A stretch of 46,309 bases of DNA from Enterococcus diestrammenae. GTDB lineage: Bacteria > Bacillota > Bacilli > Lactobacillales > Enterococcaceae. The first letter of the stretch is position 1. The number at the start of each line of letters is the position of its first letter. Shown one piece after another: positions 24,678 to 32,856 of this stretch. The notes under the pieces are model-generated. The model saw nothing but the letters and a program-made list of their open reading frames with translations. It was not told the DNA's origin and did not search any database. Position numbers and translations under genes: made by a program. Location: contig NZ_MAEI01000016.1 of the NCBI RefSeq assembly GCF_009933255.1, positions 1 to 46,309 of the forward strand, in the 5' to 3' direction.

Positions 24678-24986
24678 TTAATCTGCTAGTTCGATATAAA
24701 TCTTGTCACCTGCGACGCTGACTGGATAAACCGCTACCTTCCCTTGGTCTGGTTCTTGAATTTTGCCATCTACTAAGGAAATTTTATAATCCCGCATCGG
24801 CTCAAAGACGTATTCCCCAGCCACCATGCCTTCCAACAGCGGCGCCTCCGTCAAAGGACAGTAGTCGTCGATGGCAAAAATCCGGCCATCGGAAATTTCA
24901 AACAGAGCCATTTTTTGATCCCCAATTGTCACGGAACGCCCAACTAAAGGCAGTAATTTACTTTTATTAGTAGCAAAGACTTTCAT
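24678..24986 (-). CDS. nirD: Nitrite reductase (NADH) small subunit NirD
   Basis: A 102-residue protein with the Rieske-like fold of NirD: GRSVTIGDQKMALFEISDGR, AIDDYCPLTEAPLLEG and YVFEPMRDYKISLVDG. The Cys-His ligands of true Rieske proteins are absent, as is normal for NirD, so no Fe-S cluster is expected. It pairs with NirB to form the cytoplasmic NADH-dependent nitrite reductase. Its ATG shares a base with the nirB stop codon (TGATG overlap), so the subunits are translationally coupled. Confidence 0.93.
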   Translation of the reverse strand: MKVFATNKSKLLPLVGRSVTIGDQKMALFEISDGRIFAIDDYCPLTEAPLLEGMVAGEYVFEPMRDYKISLVDGKIQEPDQGKVAVYPVSVAGDKIYIELAD

Positions 24987-27424
24987 CAGTGGCTTCCTCC
25001 TGTCATCACTTTTTCACGATTGTCCAAGGTGTACATTTTTTCTCGTAAGTCAGGACTGTTGACGATTTCCCCCCAAGGATCCCGACGACCTTTGGCAGCC
25101 ATGGCAAAGCGTAGGGCTTCCCACAAATCTTTGCGTTTGTTTTCGTCTAGCAAGACGGTTTTGACATTGTCAAAGCCCATCCGGTTAGCCCATGGTGCTG
25201 TCCGTTCTCCGTAGATGCCTGTTTCTCGATAGTATTGCAAGTAAGCCCCACAATAATCGATGACTTCTTCTTCGGTAGCTACTGTGGTCAACAGTTGGGC
25301 TTCCACCAACTCCGTGCCACCATTACCGCCAATATAGATCTGATAGCCATTGTCCACACCGATAATCCCGAAATCTTTGACTGCCGACTCCACACAACTG
25401 CGCGGACAGCCAGAAACCCCGACTTTAAACTTATGTGGGGTATCGATGTATTCAAAAGCTTCTTCAATTTTGACCCCTAGACCCATAGTATCTTGTGTAC
25501 CAAAACGGCAAAAGGTTTTCCCGACACAAGTTTTTACCGAGCGAAAAACTTTCCCGTAAGCTTGGGCGGCTAACATATCTAGTTCTTCCCAGATTGCTGG
25601 TAAATCTTCTTTGTTGACACCATAGAGACCAATTCGTTGTGAGCCAGTGACTTTCAACAAAGGCACATGGTATTTTTCAGCAACTTTAGCGATTTGCATT
25701 AATTGTTGCGGAGTGGTTTGCCCCCCACGCATCCGTGGAATCACGGAGAATTTCCCATCTTTTTGGATATTGGCGTGCATCCGTTCATTCACCACGCGGG
25801 CTGTCCGTTCGTCCTCATGTTCGGCAGGCCAGGCAACGTTTAAATAAAAGTTCACAGCCGGGCGACATTTTGGACAACCTTCTGGATTGCGCCAATCTAA
25901 GGCTTCAAAAACAGCTTTGGTGGAGGTTAAGTGTTTGGCATAAATCTGGGTCATCACTTGGTCGCGATTGAGATCGGTACACCCACAAATCCCGGTAGCT
26001 GCCGTCACTGCATCCCCTAGCTCGGCTTCCAATAAAGTTTGGATTTCGCCTTTACACTTGCCACAAGAAGTGCCAGCTTTGGTGACTTTGCCGACTTCGG
26101 CGACACTACTCAAGCCTTTTTCACGGATTGCTCGTAGGATTTCGCCTTTGGAAACACCGTTACAGCCACAGACGATTTCATCATCCTCCCACTCCAAGAC
26201 ATCGCCGCCAGCAGCCCCATCACAGCCAGGCGCCGTCAAAACGGAGATAGCCTGCAGATCATCAATGGGGGTGCCTTTTTTCATCATATTATAATAACGA
26301 CTGCCTTCATCCGTATCCCCGTACAAGACGATACCGACGATTTTGTCCTCTTCCAAAAAGATTTTCTTGTACTTACGATTGGCGCTATCGAAGGCTTCGA
26401 TGGTATCTAGCCCTTCCGTATTGGTGACGTTACCTGCCGAATACAAATCGGCACCAGAAACTTTCAAGGAGGTAAACGTAGTCGACCCTTGATAAGGCTT
26501 GATATCGGCTTGATGGGTCAAACGATCCGCCAAGACCTTTCCTTGTTCAAACAAGGGTGCTACTAAGCCATAGCAAGTGCCACGATGTTCGACACATTCG
26601 CCGACACCATACACGTCAGGTACATTGGTTTCTAGATAATCATTCACCAGGATACCGCGATTGATTGCGATGCCAGTGTCTCGCACCAAGGCGACTGCCG
26701 GACGAATCCCGATGGACATCACTACTAGATCCGTGTCCAAGGTGCTCCCATCTTGGAATTTCAAACCAGTTACCCTGTCCTCCCCAAGAATTTCAGTGGT
26801 CCCATGGGCCATCAAGAAATGCAAGCCTTGTTCTTCCAATTCAGCTTGTAGCAATTTACCGGCTGTCTCATCCAGCTGGGTTTCCATCAGCCATTCCGCC
26901 AAATGGACGACTGTTACCTCCATTCCTTGTTCTTGTAACCCTTTAGCAGCTTCCAAACCTAACAGGCCTCCGCCGATAACGACAGCTTTTGTAAATTTTT
27001 CTGCCGCCTCCAGCATAGCAGTGGTGTCATCAATCGTCCGAAAAGCCACCACCCCCGGCAAATCTCCCCCAGGTATTGGCAACATAAAGGGATTGGAACC
27101 CATTGCCAAGATTAATTTGTCATAGCTGATGGTCTTACCAGAAAGCGTTGTGACCGTTTTAGTAGTCGTATCCAAGGCTTGAGCTGGATCGTGATTGATC
27201 AATTCAATCTGGTTTTCGGCGTACCAGTCAAGAGGATTCGTGATGATCTCCGCTACAGTCACCTGCTTTTGCAAAACATTCGACAACATAATTCGATTAT
27301 AGTTTGGGTATTCTTCCTTACCGATAATGGTCACTTGATACCGATCTGGGTCCCGTGCGATGATCTCTTCTACCGTCCGGACGCCTGCCATACCGTTCCC
27401 GATGACAACTAAACGTTCTTTCAT
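24986..27424 (-). CDS. nirB: Nitrite reductase (NADH) large subunit NirB
   Basis: An 812-residue assimilatory-type NADH nitrite reductase that reduces nitrite to ammonium in the cytoplasm. Domains: FAD/NADH-binding disulfide-reductase-like part (1-400; VVIGNGMAGVRTVE at 6 and VVIGGGLLGLEAA at 148), a BFD-type [2Fe-2S] domain (Cys419, Cys421, Cys454, Cys457), a second Cys set (480, 482, 517, 520), the ferredoxin-like half domain (about 555-620) and the siroheme/[4Fe-4S] domain with Cys633, Cys639, Cys673 and Cys677 (CVGKTFC and CPRSC). All cofactor ligands are present. The ATG at 27424 has GAGGTGAAAG upstream; the longer frame to 27496 covers the promoter region. First gene of nirB-nirD-nirC, perhaps reading into hemD. 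Confidence 0.97.
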   Translation of the reverse strand: MKERLVVIGNGMAGVRTVEEIIARDPDRYQVTIIGKEEYPNYNRIMLSNVLQKQVTVAEIITNPLDWYAENQIELINHDPAQALDTTTKTVTTLSGKTISYDKLILAMGSNPFMLPIPGGDLPGVVAFRTIDDTTAMLEAAEKFTKAVVIGGGLLGLEAAKGLQEQGMEVTVVHLAEWLMETQLDETAGKLLQAELEEQGLHFLMAHGTTEILGEDRVTGLKFQDGSTLDTDLVVMSIGIRPAVALVRDTGIAINRGILVNDYLETNVPDVYGVGECVEHRGTCYGLVAPLFEQGKVLADRLTHQADIKPYQGSTTFTSLKVSGADLYSAGNVTNTEGLDTIEAFDSANRKYKKIFLEEDKIVGIVLYGDTDEGSRYYNMMKKGTPIDDLQAISVLTAPGCDGAAGGDVLEWEDDEIVCGCNGVSKGEILRAIREKGLSSVAEVGKVTKAGTSCGKCKGEIQTLLEAELGDAVTAATGICGCTDLNRDQVMTQIYAKHLTSTKAVFEALDWRNPEGCPKCRPAVNFYLNVAWPAEHEDERTARVVNERMHANIQKDGKFSVIPRMRGGQTTPQQLMQIAKVAEKYHVPLLKVTGSQRIGLYGVNKEDLPAIWEELDMLAAQAYGKVFRSVKTCVGKTFCRFGTQDTMGLGVKIEEAFEYIDTPHKFKVGVSGCPRSCVESAVKDFGIIGVDNGYQIYIGGNGGTELVEAQLLTTVATEEEVIDYCGAYLQYYRETGIYGERTAPWANRMGFDNVKTVLLDENKRKDLWEALRFAMAAKGRRDPWGEIVNSPDLREKMYTLDNREKVMTGGSH

Positions 27425-27449
27425 TGCTTTCACCTCATAAATTTGTTGA

Positions 27450-27478
27450 TTCTTACCATGTCGACTTGAAGTGGTCAA
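27450..27478 (-). promoter_or_regulatory. Possible nirB promoter
   Basis: Leftward TTGACC (27473-27478), 17-base spacer, TAAGAA. The -35 overlaps one arm of an 8-bp inverted repeat AAGTGGTC/GACCACTT (arms at about 27469-27476 and 27507-27514), which could be a regulator site such as for NreC. The -10 is weak, as expected for an activated promoter. Confidence 0.45.
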
Positions 27479-27513
27479 TTGTGAGTCCCATAGCAAAAAA
27501 TTGCCAGACCACT

Positions 27514-27529
27514 TGTTACCTTATTCACA
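27514..27529. promoter_or_regulatory. CRP/FNR-like dyad upstream of nirB
   Basis: Leftward TGTGA, six bases, TAACA: nine of ten matches to the TGTGA-N6-TCACA dyad bound by CRP/FNR-family regulators such as ArcR or FLP. It lies about 90 bases before the nirB start. Which regulator binds is not known. Confidence 0.45.
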
Positions 27530-27620
27530 ATAATCAAAAAAAGCAGAACCGCCTATTAGGGGATTCCCTAGTTTGTGTAAAACCGAGCAAGAATCATTCT
27601 CAATTAATCATAAAATATCT

Positions 27621-27730
27621 GGCTTCACGAACTAGCTCCCTTCAAAATTAAAGAGGAACCGACTCATGATAAAAAACATCATGTGTCGGTTCCTCTTTAA
27701 TTCTCGAGAGCCAAACGAGTTCGTTCAGCC
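27621..27730 (+). repeat. Cruciform-like intergenic repeat A, copy 3
   Basis: A shorter copy between sirC and the nirB promoter. It starts GGCTTCACGAACTAGCTC, lacks the inner TTGGA hairpin of copy 2, and has a nearly perfect stem of about 24 bp (27645-27670 with 27677-27703) around CATGATAAAAAACATCATG, then CTCGAGAGCCAAACGAG and GTTCAGCC. Stem bases differ from copies 1 and 2 on both arms, keeping the pairing. Confidence 0.8.
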
Positions 27731-27742
27731 TTTCTAACAAGT

Positions 27743-28183
27743 CTATTCTGCCAACACTTGGCGGATTTTTTCTTTCCACACTTTGGCGGTGGCTGGTGAA
27801 GCACCAAAAGTCGTGATGCCCACGGTGCCAGCCTCATTTTTCACCAAGGCAAGGTTCATAAAATTGCTCCGCTCCTTGGCCGTGGTATCGTTCACCAATT
27901 GACCGGGGGTGCGTTCGGCAAACGCTGCCTCATTGACGGCTGGCTGATTGGTAGCGATAAAAAGCATATCAAACCCCACCGTATCCCCAGCTGCAAAAGC
28001 TCGCTGGTAAAGCTGTACTTGCCCCGTTTTTTGCCACTGGGAAATTTCCGGCGTCACTGAAGGCGCAATGACCGTCGCAGTCGCCCCTGCTGCTAGTAGT
28101 CCCGCTAACTTGCGAGTAGCAATTTGGCCCCCACCAATGACCAAAATCTTCAGCTGACTGACATCCACTAAGATGGGATACAT
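27743..28183 (-). CDS. sirC: Precorrin-2 dehydrogenase SirC
   Basis: A 146-residue NAD-dependent dehydrogenase that oxidises precorrin-2 to sirohydrochlorin. The Rossmann motif is VIGGGQIATRKLAGLLAAGA (residues 16-35), followed by FIATNQPAVNEAAF and VNDTTAKERSNFM, typical of the SirC/Met8/CysG N-terminal family. It lacks the ferrochelatase and methyltransferase domains of CysG; chelation is provided by the upstream sirB. It overlaps sirB by 16 bases. Final gene of the nreABC-sirBC unit. Confidence 0.9.
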   Translation of the reverse strand: MYPILVDVSQLKILVIGGGQIATRKLAGLLAAGATATVIAPSVTPEISQWQKTGQVQLYQRAFAAGDTVGFDMLFIATNQPAVNEAAFAERTPGQLVNDTTAKERSNFMNLALVKNEAGTVGITTFGASPATAKVWKEKIRQVLAE

Positions 28184-28890
28184 CCGGCAGTCACCAGCCT
28201 CTCTGTCAATGCTTGTACCAATACCGGACTGTCTTCCAAAGTGGGCAACATCACTGCAGCTGGATGATTTTTGGCAATCCAGTGACTGATTTTTTCTACC
28301 AAATGTCCATGGGTCAAAAAGAAAGGTTGAATCACAAAGCTTTCCATTTGGTGAGCGGTCAAAAAATCTTGATAGCCATTAGCGCCGATGTAGTTGACAC
28401 CGACAATCTGCCGCTGGAGCTCTTGGCTCATGCGGGAAACGATTTGTTGCAATTCGGCGTCCGGTTCCGGGTAATGAGGGGTGCCATGGGGAAGCAAGAT
28501 ACCGCTGCTTTCAGGATGGGCAGCCAGTCCGGTCGCCAAACGAGTTTTCAATTCTTGATAAATGGCTTCTGTCGTCCCTAAAGGCGCCAAAACAGTCACT
28601 GCTACCTCACTAGTTTCTCCTAGTATTTCCCGGGTCCGCTTAGGCAAATCCTGATTGACATGGGTAGCGGCGAACAACAGCAAGGGAACCAGCGTAAAAT
28701 CATCCACCCCGGCCTCTACCAACTCTGTCAAAGCGGTTTCCAAGGTTTGGTGTTCCCCTTCCAGCAGTCCGATACGGTAAGGTAAGTTCACTTTTTTTAA
28801 GACCGGTGCCAGTTGGGCCACAGCTTCAAAATTACTTTTGGCAATACGATCGCGCCGACCGTGTAAAACAAATACAATTCCTTTCATCAA
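28168..28890 (-). CDS. sirB: Sirohydrochlorin ferrochelatase SirB (CbiX-like)
   Basis: A 240-residue CbiX/SirB class II chelatase, which inserts Fe2+ into sirohydrochlorin to form siroheme. The N-terminal half has GIVFVLHGRRDRIAKSNFEA with the metal-binding His10, and FTLVPLLLFAATHVNQDLPK with a second His; the C-terminal half repeats the fold with GILLPHGTPHYPEP and VIQPFFLTHGHLVEK. Cobalt chelation for cobalamin is a family alternative, but the nirB context points to siroheme. ATG with GAAGGACCC upstream, 14 bases after nreC. Confidence 0.9.
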   Translation of the reverse strand: MMKGIVFVLHGRRDRIAKSNFEAVAQLAPVLKKVNLPYRIGLLEGEHQTLETALTELVEAGVDDFTLVPLLLFAATHVNQDLPKRTREILGETSEVAVTVLAPLGTTEAIYQELKTRLATGLAAHPESSGILLPHGTPHYPEPDAELQQIVSRMSQELQRQIVGVNYIGANGYQDFLTAHQMESFVIQPFFLTHGHLVEKISHWIAKNHPAAVMLPTLEDSPVLVQALTERLVTAGCIPS

Positions 28891-28904
28891 GGGTCCTTCT
28901 CTCT

Positions 28905-29540
28905 TTATTTAAAATCCACCAAATGATGCTTCAAACTATAAGGTAGTAAGTCGGCATAATTGGCAAGTTTGAGCTTTTTGCGAATATTGGCTTTATGAAC
29001 TTCTACCGTCTTCACAGAAATAAACAGTTTTTCGGCAATTTTTTTATTGTTGTAACCTAAAGCAATCAAGGGGAGGATTTCTTTTTCCCGCTTGGAAAGA
29101 CTTTCGTACAAAGGATCCACTTCAGAAGCTACCAATTGATGCAACTGGGCTTCTTCATAACCATCGAAAAACCGCTCTCCCCGTTGGACCTGGCGAATCC
29201 CGGTTAGCAAGGTCTCCTCATTGGCACTCTTCAAGATGAAGCCATCTGCACCCGCTGCCAGTGCTTCTCTGACATATGTCTCATCATCGTGCATCGTCAA
29301 GACAATGATTTTGATTTCGGGATGGGCTTCCTTCAAGCGGCGGGTGGTCTGCAAGCCATTTTCTCCCGGCGGCATGGAAATGTCCATCAACAACACATCT
29401 ACCGGCAGTTGTTCAGCTTTGACGAAGACTTCATTGCCATCAGCGGCATCCCCGACGACTTCCATATCCGGCTGGGCATTGATCATCAACGCCAAGGCAT
29501 TGCGAATCATGGCGTGATCATCCGCGATAAATAGTTTCAT
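28905..29540 (-). CDS. nreC: Response regulator NreC (NarL family)
   Basis: A 211-residue response regulator. The receiver domain (about 3-120) has MKLFIADDHAM with the acidic pair, phospho-acceptor Asp53 in VLLMDISMP, Thr in IIVLTMHDD and Lys in GFILKSANE. The LuxR-type HTH (about 145-205) has LSKREKEILPLIALGYNNKK and KTVEVHKANIRKKL. In staphylococci NreC is phosphorylated by NreB and activates nar and nir operons. The ATG at 29540 has AGGAGGTG six bases upstream and overlaps the nreB end. Confidence 0.93.
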   Translation of the reverse strand: MKLFIADDHAMIRNALALMINAQPDMEVVGDAADGNEVFVKAEQLPVDVLLMDISMPPGENGLQTTRRLKEAHPEIKIIVLTMHDDETYVREALAAGADGFILKSANEETLLTGIRQVQRGERFFDGYEEAQLHQLVASEVDPLYESLSKREKEILPLIALGYNNKKIAEKLFISVKTVEVHKANIRKKLKLANYADLLPYSLKHHLVDFK

Positions 29541-30561
29541 CCGCACCACCTCCTAGCTCATCTTGACCTACTGCTTTTTCTGGCTGATCGTCTAAACGGA
29601 TCAAAATCTCCGTCCCGCTACCTAACGCCGTGTGAATCGATAAGGTCCCTCCGACTGCGGTGATCCGCTCTTTCATATTGGCCAACCCATATCCGTGGGC
29701 TTGCTCTGATAAGATAAAGCCCGCCCCATCGTCCTTGATGGTGACCGCCATGTAATCGGCTTGATAATCCAAAATCACCTGTACTTGGTTGACCCCCGCA
29801 TATTTCAAAGCATTGGCCACCGCTTCTTGCACCACCCGATAGATGGCGATACGCCGGGCTTCGCTTACAGGTTGCGGGGTACCGATTTGCTGCAATACCA
29901 CCTCAAAGCCAGTCATTTCCAACGTTCGCTGGGCAAACTGACGCAAAGCTGGCTCCAAGCCAAATTCGTCCAAGGTCATGGGCCGCAACTCCCCTGCCAA
30001 CTCCTTCACCTCTTGCAAAACTTCTGCAAAATGGCGATCGATGCGTTTCATCTGTTCTGGCTGCTCCTCAGTCGGCAGCCATTTCAAGCCCCGGGTTTCC
30101 AACATCAAACTATAGATGCTCTGAGCGATGCCATCATGGAGGTCTTGGGCGATTTGTTTGCGCTCTTTTTCACGAGCATCGTTCAGGTAATCAAATAAAG
30201 AATGATCCTCAAAAACCCCATGGCTTCCTCGCTGCGGGGTCAATTGCAACAGCTGTTGGCCGGTCTCCTCTGATTGCTGGAGGCTCCCCCAGAAATCATA
30301 AAGTTCACCACTGGCATCTTTCAAGACGAAAGGAAAACCGGTGGCATCCACCACCCCCACTGGACAATCCAAGCAAACGGCTTTGGTACTATGCAGCAGA
30401 CAGCCCCGACCATGAGCGATATCCAGGACTTTTTCGAGGGCCAAGACGTACTGGCTTTCCATCCGTGTCGCCGCTTCCGTTTTGAGCAACACCTGATCCT
30501 GCTCATCTAACAACCAGATGGCCTCTTGTATCAAGGGAAATAAGGCATCAGATAGACTCAT
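29518..30561 (-). CDS. nreB: Sensor histidine kinase NreB
   Basis: A 347-residue cytoplasmic HisKA_3 kinase. An N-terminal PAS-like sensor (about 1-110) carries Cys54, Cys63 and Cys66; then the dimerisation/phospho-acceptor helix with His142 in KQIAQDLHDGIAQSIYSL, and the HATPase domain (YRVVQEAVANALKYAG, IKDDGAGF, GYGLANMKERITAVGG). Staphylococcal NreB binds an oxygen-labile [4Fe-4S] cluster through four Cys in two CxxC pairs. Here the first pair reads CLLH, so the second ligand would be His57 or be missing, and the spacing to the second pair is short. No transmembrane segment is present. It overlaps nreA by 14 bases and nreC by 23. Confidence 0.92.
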   Translation of the reverse strand: MSLSDALFPLIQEAIWLLDEQDQVLLKTEAATRMESQYVLALEKVLDIAHGRGCLLHSTKAVCLDCPVGVVDATGFPFVLKDASGELYDFWGSLQQSEETGQQLLQLTPQRGSHGVFEDHSLFDYLNDAREKERKQIAQDLHDGIAQSIYSLMLETRGLKWLPTEEQPEQMKRIDRHFAEVLQEVKELAGELRPMTLDEFGLEPALRQFAQRTLEMTGFEVVLQQIGTPQPVSEARRIAIYRVVQEAVANALKYAGVNQVQVILDYQADYMAVTIKDDGAGFILSEQAHGYGLANMKERITAVGGTLSIHTALGSGTEILIRLDDQPEKAVGQDELGGGADETIYRG

Positions 30562-31021
30562 GTCCCACCCCTCCTTGTAAAAGTTCTGCGACAGCTATTG
30601 CCTGCTGACTTAGCTGAGCGACCTCCTCTGGCGAAAAAAAGCGATTCTGACGATACCCTACCATCAGCACCCCAATCACTTCTTGAGGCTGTCCTTCACG
30701 ACTAGCAGATGGCCTCAAAACTGGTACCGCCAATGCCGCATCGAGTTTTTCCGTACGGGAGATGGGATAGGCCATCAGTTTTTCTGGCTGTTCTTGCAAA
30801 TGCTGTTCACTTTGAGGCCGAGCCGTTTTCCAGACTAGTCCAGCAATGCCGCGACCGATCCGGAGGCGAATCTTTTGGTGGGCCAAATCCTCGGGGCCCG
30901 CGGTATAGCGCCAGCGAATCTCTTTCGCCGCTAGTGGTTCAGCGACATTCACCGCAACACCAATAAAATCACAATTCCACAGCATTTTTTCTTTTTTTAA
31001 CCAAGATTTTATTGCAGTCAC
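30548..31021 (-). CDS. nreA: GAF-domain nitrate receptor NreA
   Basis: A 157-residue single GAF-domain protein. In Staphylococcus carnosus NreA binds nitrate and, when empty, restrains NreB. GAF features: WNCDFIGVAVNVAEP, RLRIGRGIAGLVWKTARP, MAYPISRTEKLDAALAVPVL and VIGVLMVGYRQNRFFSPEEV. I chose the GTG at 31021 with GGGAG eight bases before it; an ATG at 31036 overlaps that ribosome site and remains possible. First gene of nreA-nreB-nreC-sirB-sirC. Confidence 0.87.
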   Translation of the reverse strand: MTAIKSWLKKEKMLWNCDFIGVAVNVAEPLAAKEIRWRYTAGPEDLAHQKIRLRIGRGIAGLVWKTARPQSEQHLQEQPEKLMAYPISRTEKLDAALAVPVLRPSASREGQPQEVIGVLMVGYRQNRFFSPEEVAQLSQQAIAVAELLQGGVGHESI

Positions 31022-31046
31022 TAAAAAGACTCCCATCTTCTAAAAT

Positions 31047-31064
31047 TTGTGCAAAATTACACAA
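31047..31064. promoter_or_regulatory. CRP/FNR-like dyad between nreA and the permease gene
   Basis: A perfect dyad TTGTG-N8-CACAA, close to the TGTGA-N6-TCACA class. It overlaps the probable nreA -10 box (leftward) and lies about 50 bases upstream of the rightward start. A comparable dyad stands before nirB. Confidence 0.5.
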
Positions 31065-31086
31065 TTCTATTGCAAAATTGCCAACT
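31051..31086 (-). promoter_or_regulatory. Probable nreA promoter
   Basis: Leftward TTGGCA, 17-base spacer, TGTAAT. Five of six matches in each hexamer region, ending about 35 bases before the nreA start. The -10 lies inside the TTGTG-N8-CACAA dyad, so a bound regulator would block it. Confidence 0.55.
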
Positions 31087-31098
31087 CATCACTATTAT
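31070..31098 (+). promoter_or_regulatory. Probable promoter of the YjeM-like permease gene
   Basis: Rightward TTGCAA (31070-31075), 17-base spacer, TATTAT (31093-31098), facing away from nreA. Confidence 0.55.
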
Positions 31099-31199
31099 AA
31101 TAGCAGAAATCAACCGGATAACGAAATCTTGGCCTCAGGAGTAATTGACTCCCAAAGACAATAATTTTCGATCAATCGATAGAAAGTGAGAAACCTTCC

Positions 31200-32693
31200 A
31201 TGCCTCAAAAAAAACACGTCTCGCTCCCCCAACTGGTACTGATCATCACCACCACCGTCTATTCTTTTTCCAGCATGTCCACTGCCTTTTATATGATGGG
31301 CATCAAAGCCTTGCCTTGGTTTTTGCTAGCTGGTTGTGGTTATTTTATCCCTTATGCCTTGATCGTCGCCCAGTACACCCGCAAATACGGTGATCGCTCC
31401 GGTACGGTCTATGACTGGCTAAAAGAAGCCCTTTCCCCCAAAGCTGCTTTTGTTACCGCCTTTTTATGGTACTGTAGCTACTTTACTTGGATGGTCAGTC
31501 TCTTTATGAAACTGGTGATTCCCTTGTCGATCCTCGTTTTCGGCAAAGACATCACGGTAGCAGCTACTTGGTTTGGGATTCCTACGCAATGGTTAGTGGC
31601 GGCCTTTGGGATTGCAGCAGTTGGCTTACTGACGTTTCTAATTAGCCGGGGCTTTGGCACAATCCTCCGTTTTTTGAAAGTTTCCAGTCTGGCTATGGTG
31701 GGCCTGTTGGTATTATCAGCCATCAGTAACTTGACTTTGGTCTTCAATCACCCTGGAGAGGTTTGGCAAAATATCCAGCAAAGTTTCAGCGCCCCCAGCT
31801 TTTTTGAAGGTACCGGAGACAATTTATTGAGCCAGCTGCCCTTCTTCATCTTTGCCATCACGGCCTTTGGTGGTTTGGATACCGTCGCTTCTCTTTCTGA
31901 TCGCACCAAGGACAGTCGGCGCCAGTTTCCACGAGGATTGATTTACAGTGGTGTGATCATCTTATCCTTATACATCGGTGGGATTATTCTTTGGAGTGGT
32001 GCCAATGATTTAGGCAGTTTGCGCCAAACAGATCAGATGCATCTAGGCAACTTGATGTACGGTTTGATGGGGAGTCTGGCAGGGGCCATCAGTAAAACCC
32101 TCGGCCTCAGTGCTGGCGCCAGCACCATCGTCTACCAAATCTATATCCGCTACACTGCCTTTGTTTTATTTGTTTCCTATCTAGGGTTGTTGTCTTCCAT
32201 CACTTTTGGTCCGCTGAAAAGCTTGATTCAAGGAACACCAAAATCCCTGTGGCCTAAGCGTTTAACCAAGCTCAACAAACAAGAGATGCCTGTCAAAGCC
32301 TTCCACTTACAGGCGGGGATCATCATCTTGGTCATCTTAGCTGTGACGGTCAATACTCACGTGGCCGGTGAGCTATTCAATCAGTTGACCTATATGACCA
32401 ACGTCGCCCGGGCGATGCCTTACTTTGTGGTGGCGGCAAGCTTTCCGTATTTCTTGAAAAAACATATCGTAGCCGATAGCGAGCTCTTCGTTAGCAATCG
32501 CCGTCTCAGCACAGGTCTTGCGCTGAGTGTGTGTGCCTGCATCGTCTTTGCCATCGCTTTTCAAATTTGGGAACCTTTTTCTTTAGGTCATTACACCGAT
32601 GCCTTGACCCTGATCCTAGGGCCAATGGTCTTTGCAGCTGTGGCGCTATACTTGTATCATCGCGGAGAAACCCAACGCATGTTGCTGGAATAA
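31200..32693 (+). CDS. yjeM: APC superfamily amino acid permease, YjeM-like
   Basis: A 497-residue membrane protein with about twelve helices. The opening FSSMSTAFYMMGIKALPWFL and the internal GPLKSLIQGTPKSLWPKRLT closely match what I know of E. coli YjeM, a member of the glutamate/GABA antiporter branch of the APC superfamily. FFIFAITAFGGLDTVASLSD is the conserved helix 6 region. The substrate is not established for YjeM. It is divergent from nreA and ends in its own terminator; there is no decarboxylase gene beside it, which argues against a GadC-type acid resistance role. Ribosome site AGAAAGTGAG before the ATG. Confidence 0.87.
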   Translation: MPQKKHVSLPQLVLIITTTVYSFSSMSTAFYMMGIKALPWFLLAGCGYFIPYALIVAQYTRKYGDRSGTVYDWLKEALSPKAAFVTAFLWYCSYFTWMVSLFMKLVIPLSILVFGKDITVAATWFGIPTQWLVAAFGIAAVGLLTFLISRGFGTILRFLKVSSLAMVGLLVLSAISNLTLVFNHPGEVWQNIQQSFSAPSFFEGTGDNLLSQLPFFIFAITAFGGLDTVASLSDRTKDSRRQFPRGLIYSGVIILSLYIGGIILWSGANDLGSLRQTDQMHLGNLMYGLMGSLAGAISKTLGLSAGASTIVYQIYIRYTAFVLFVSYLGLLSSITFGPLKSLIQGTPKSLWPKRLTKLNKQEMPVKAFHLQAGIIILVILAVTVNTHVAGELFNQLTYMTNVARAMPYFVVAASFPYFLKKHIVADSELFVSNRRLSTGLALSVCACIVFAIAFQIWEPFSLGHYTDALTLILGPMVFAAVALYLYHRGETQRMLLE

Positions 32694-32707
32694 AATGCTG
32701 AAGAAAT

Positions 32708-32758
32708 CCAAAAAACCGGTTAGACTTGTTTCCAGAAAAGTCTAATCGGTTTTTTTGG
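32708..32758 (+). terminator. Terminator after the permease gene
   Basis: Inverted repeat CCAAAAAACCGGTTAGACTT with its near-perfect complement ending in CGGTTTTTTTGG. The right arm supplies seven T on the rightward strand. Confidence 0.8.
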
Positions 32759-32856
32759 ATATTCGCTTGATGATTTTACTATTTTAATCTCTTTTGAAGG
32801 CTACCAAAGTTTTTCTAGACCTCAGCAGGCTGTAGTCGTGACTTTATGTCATCTTT

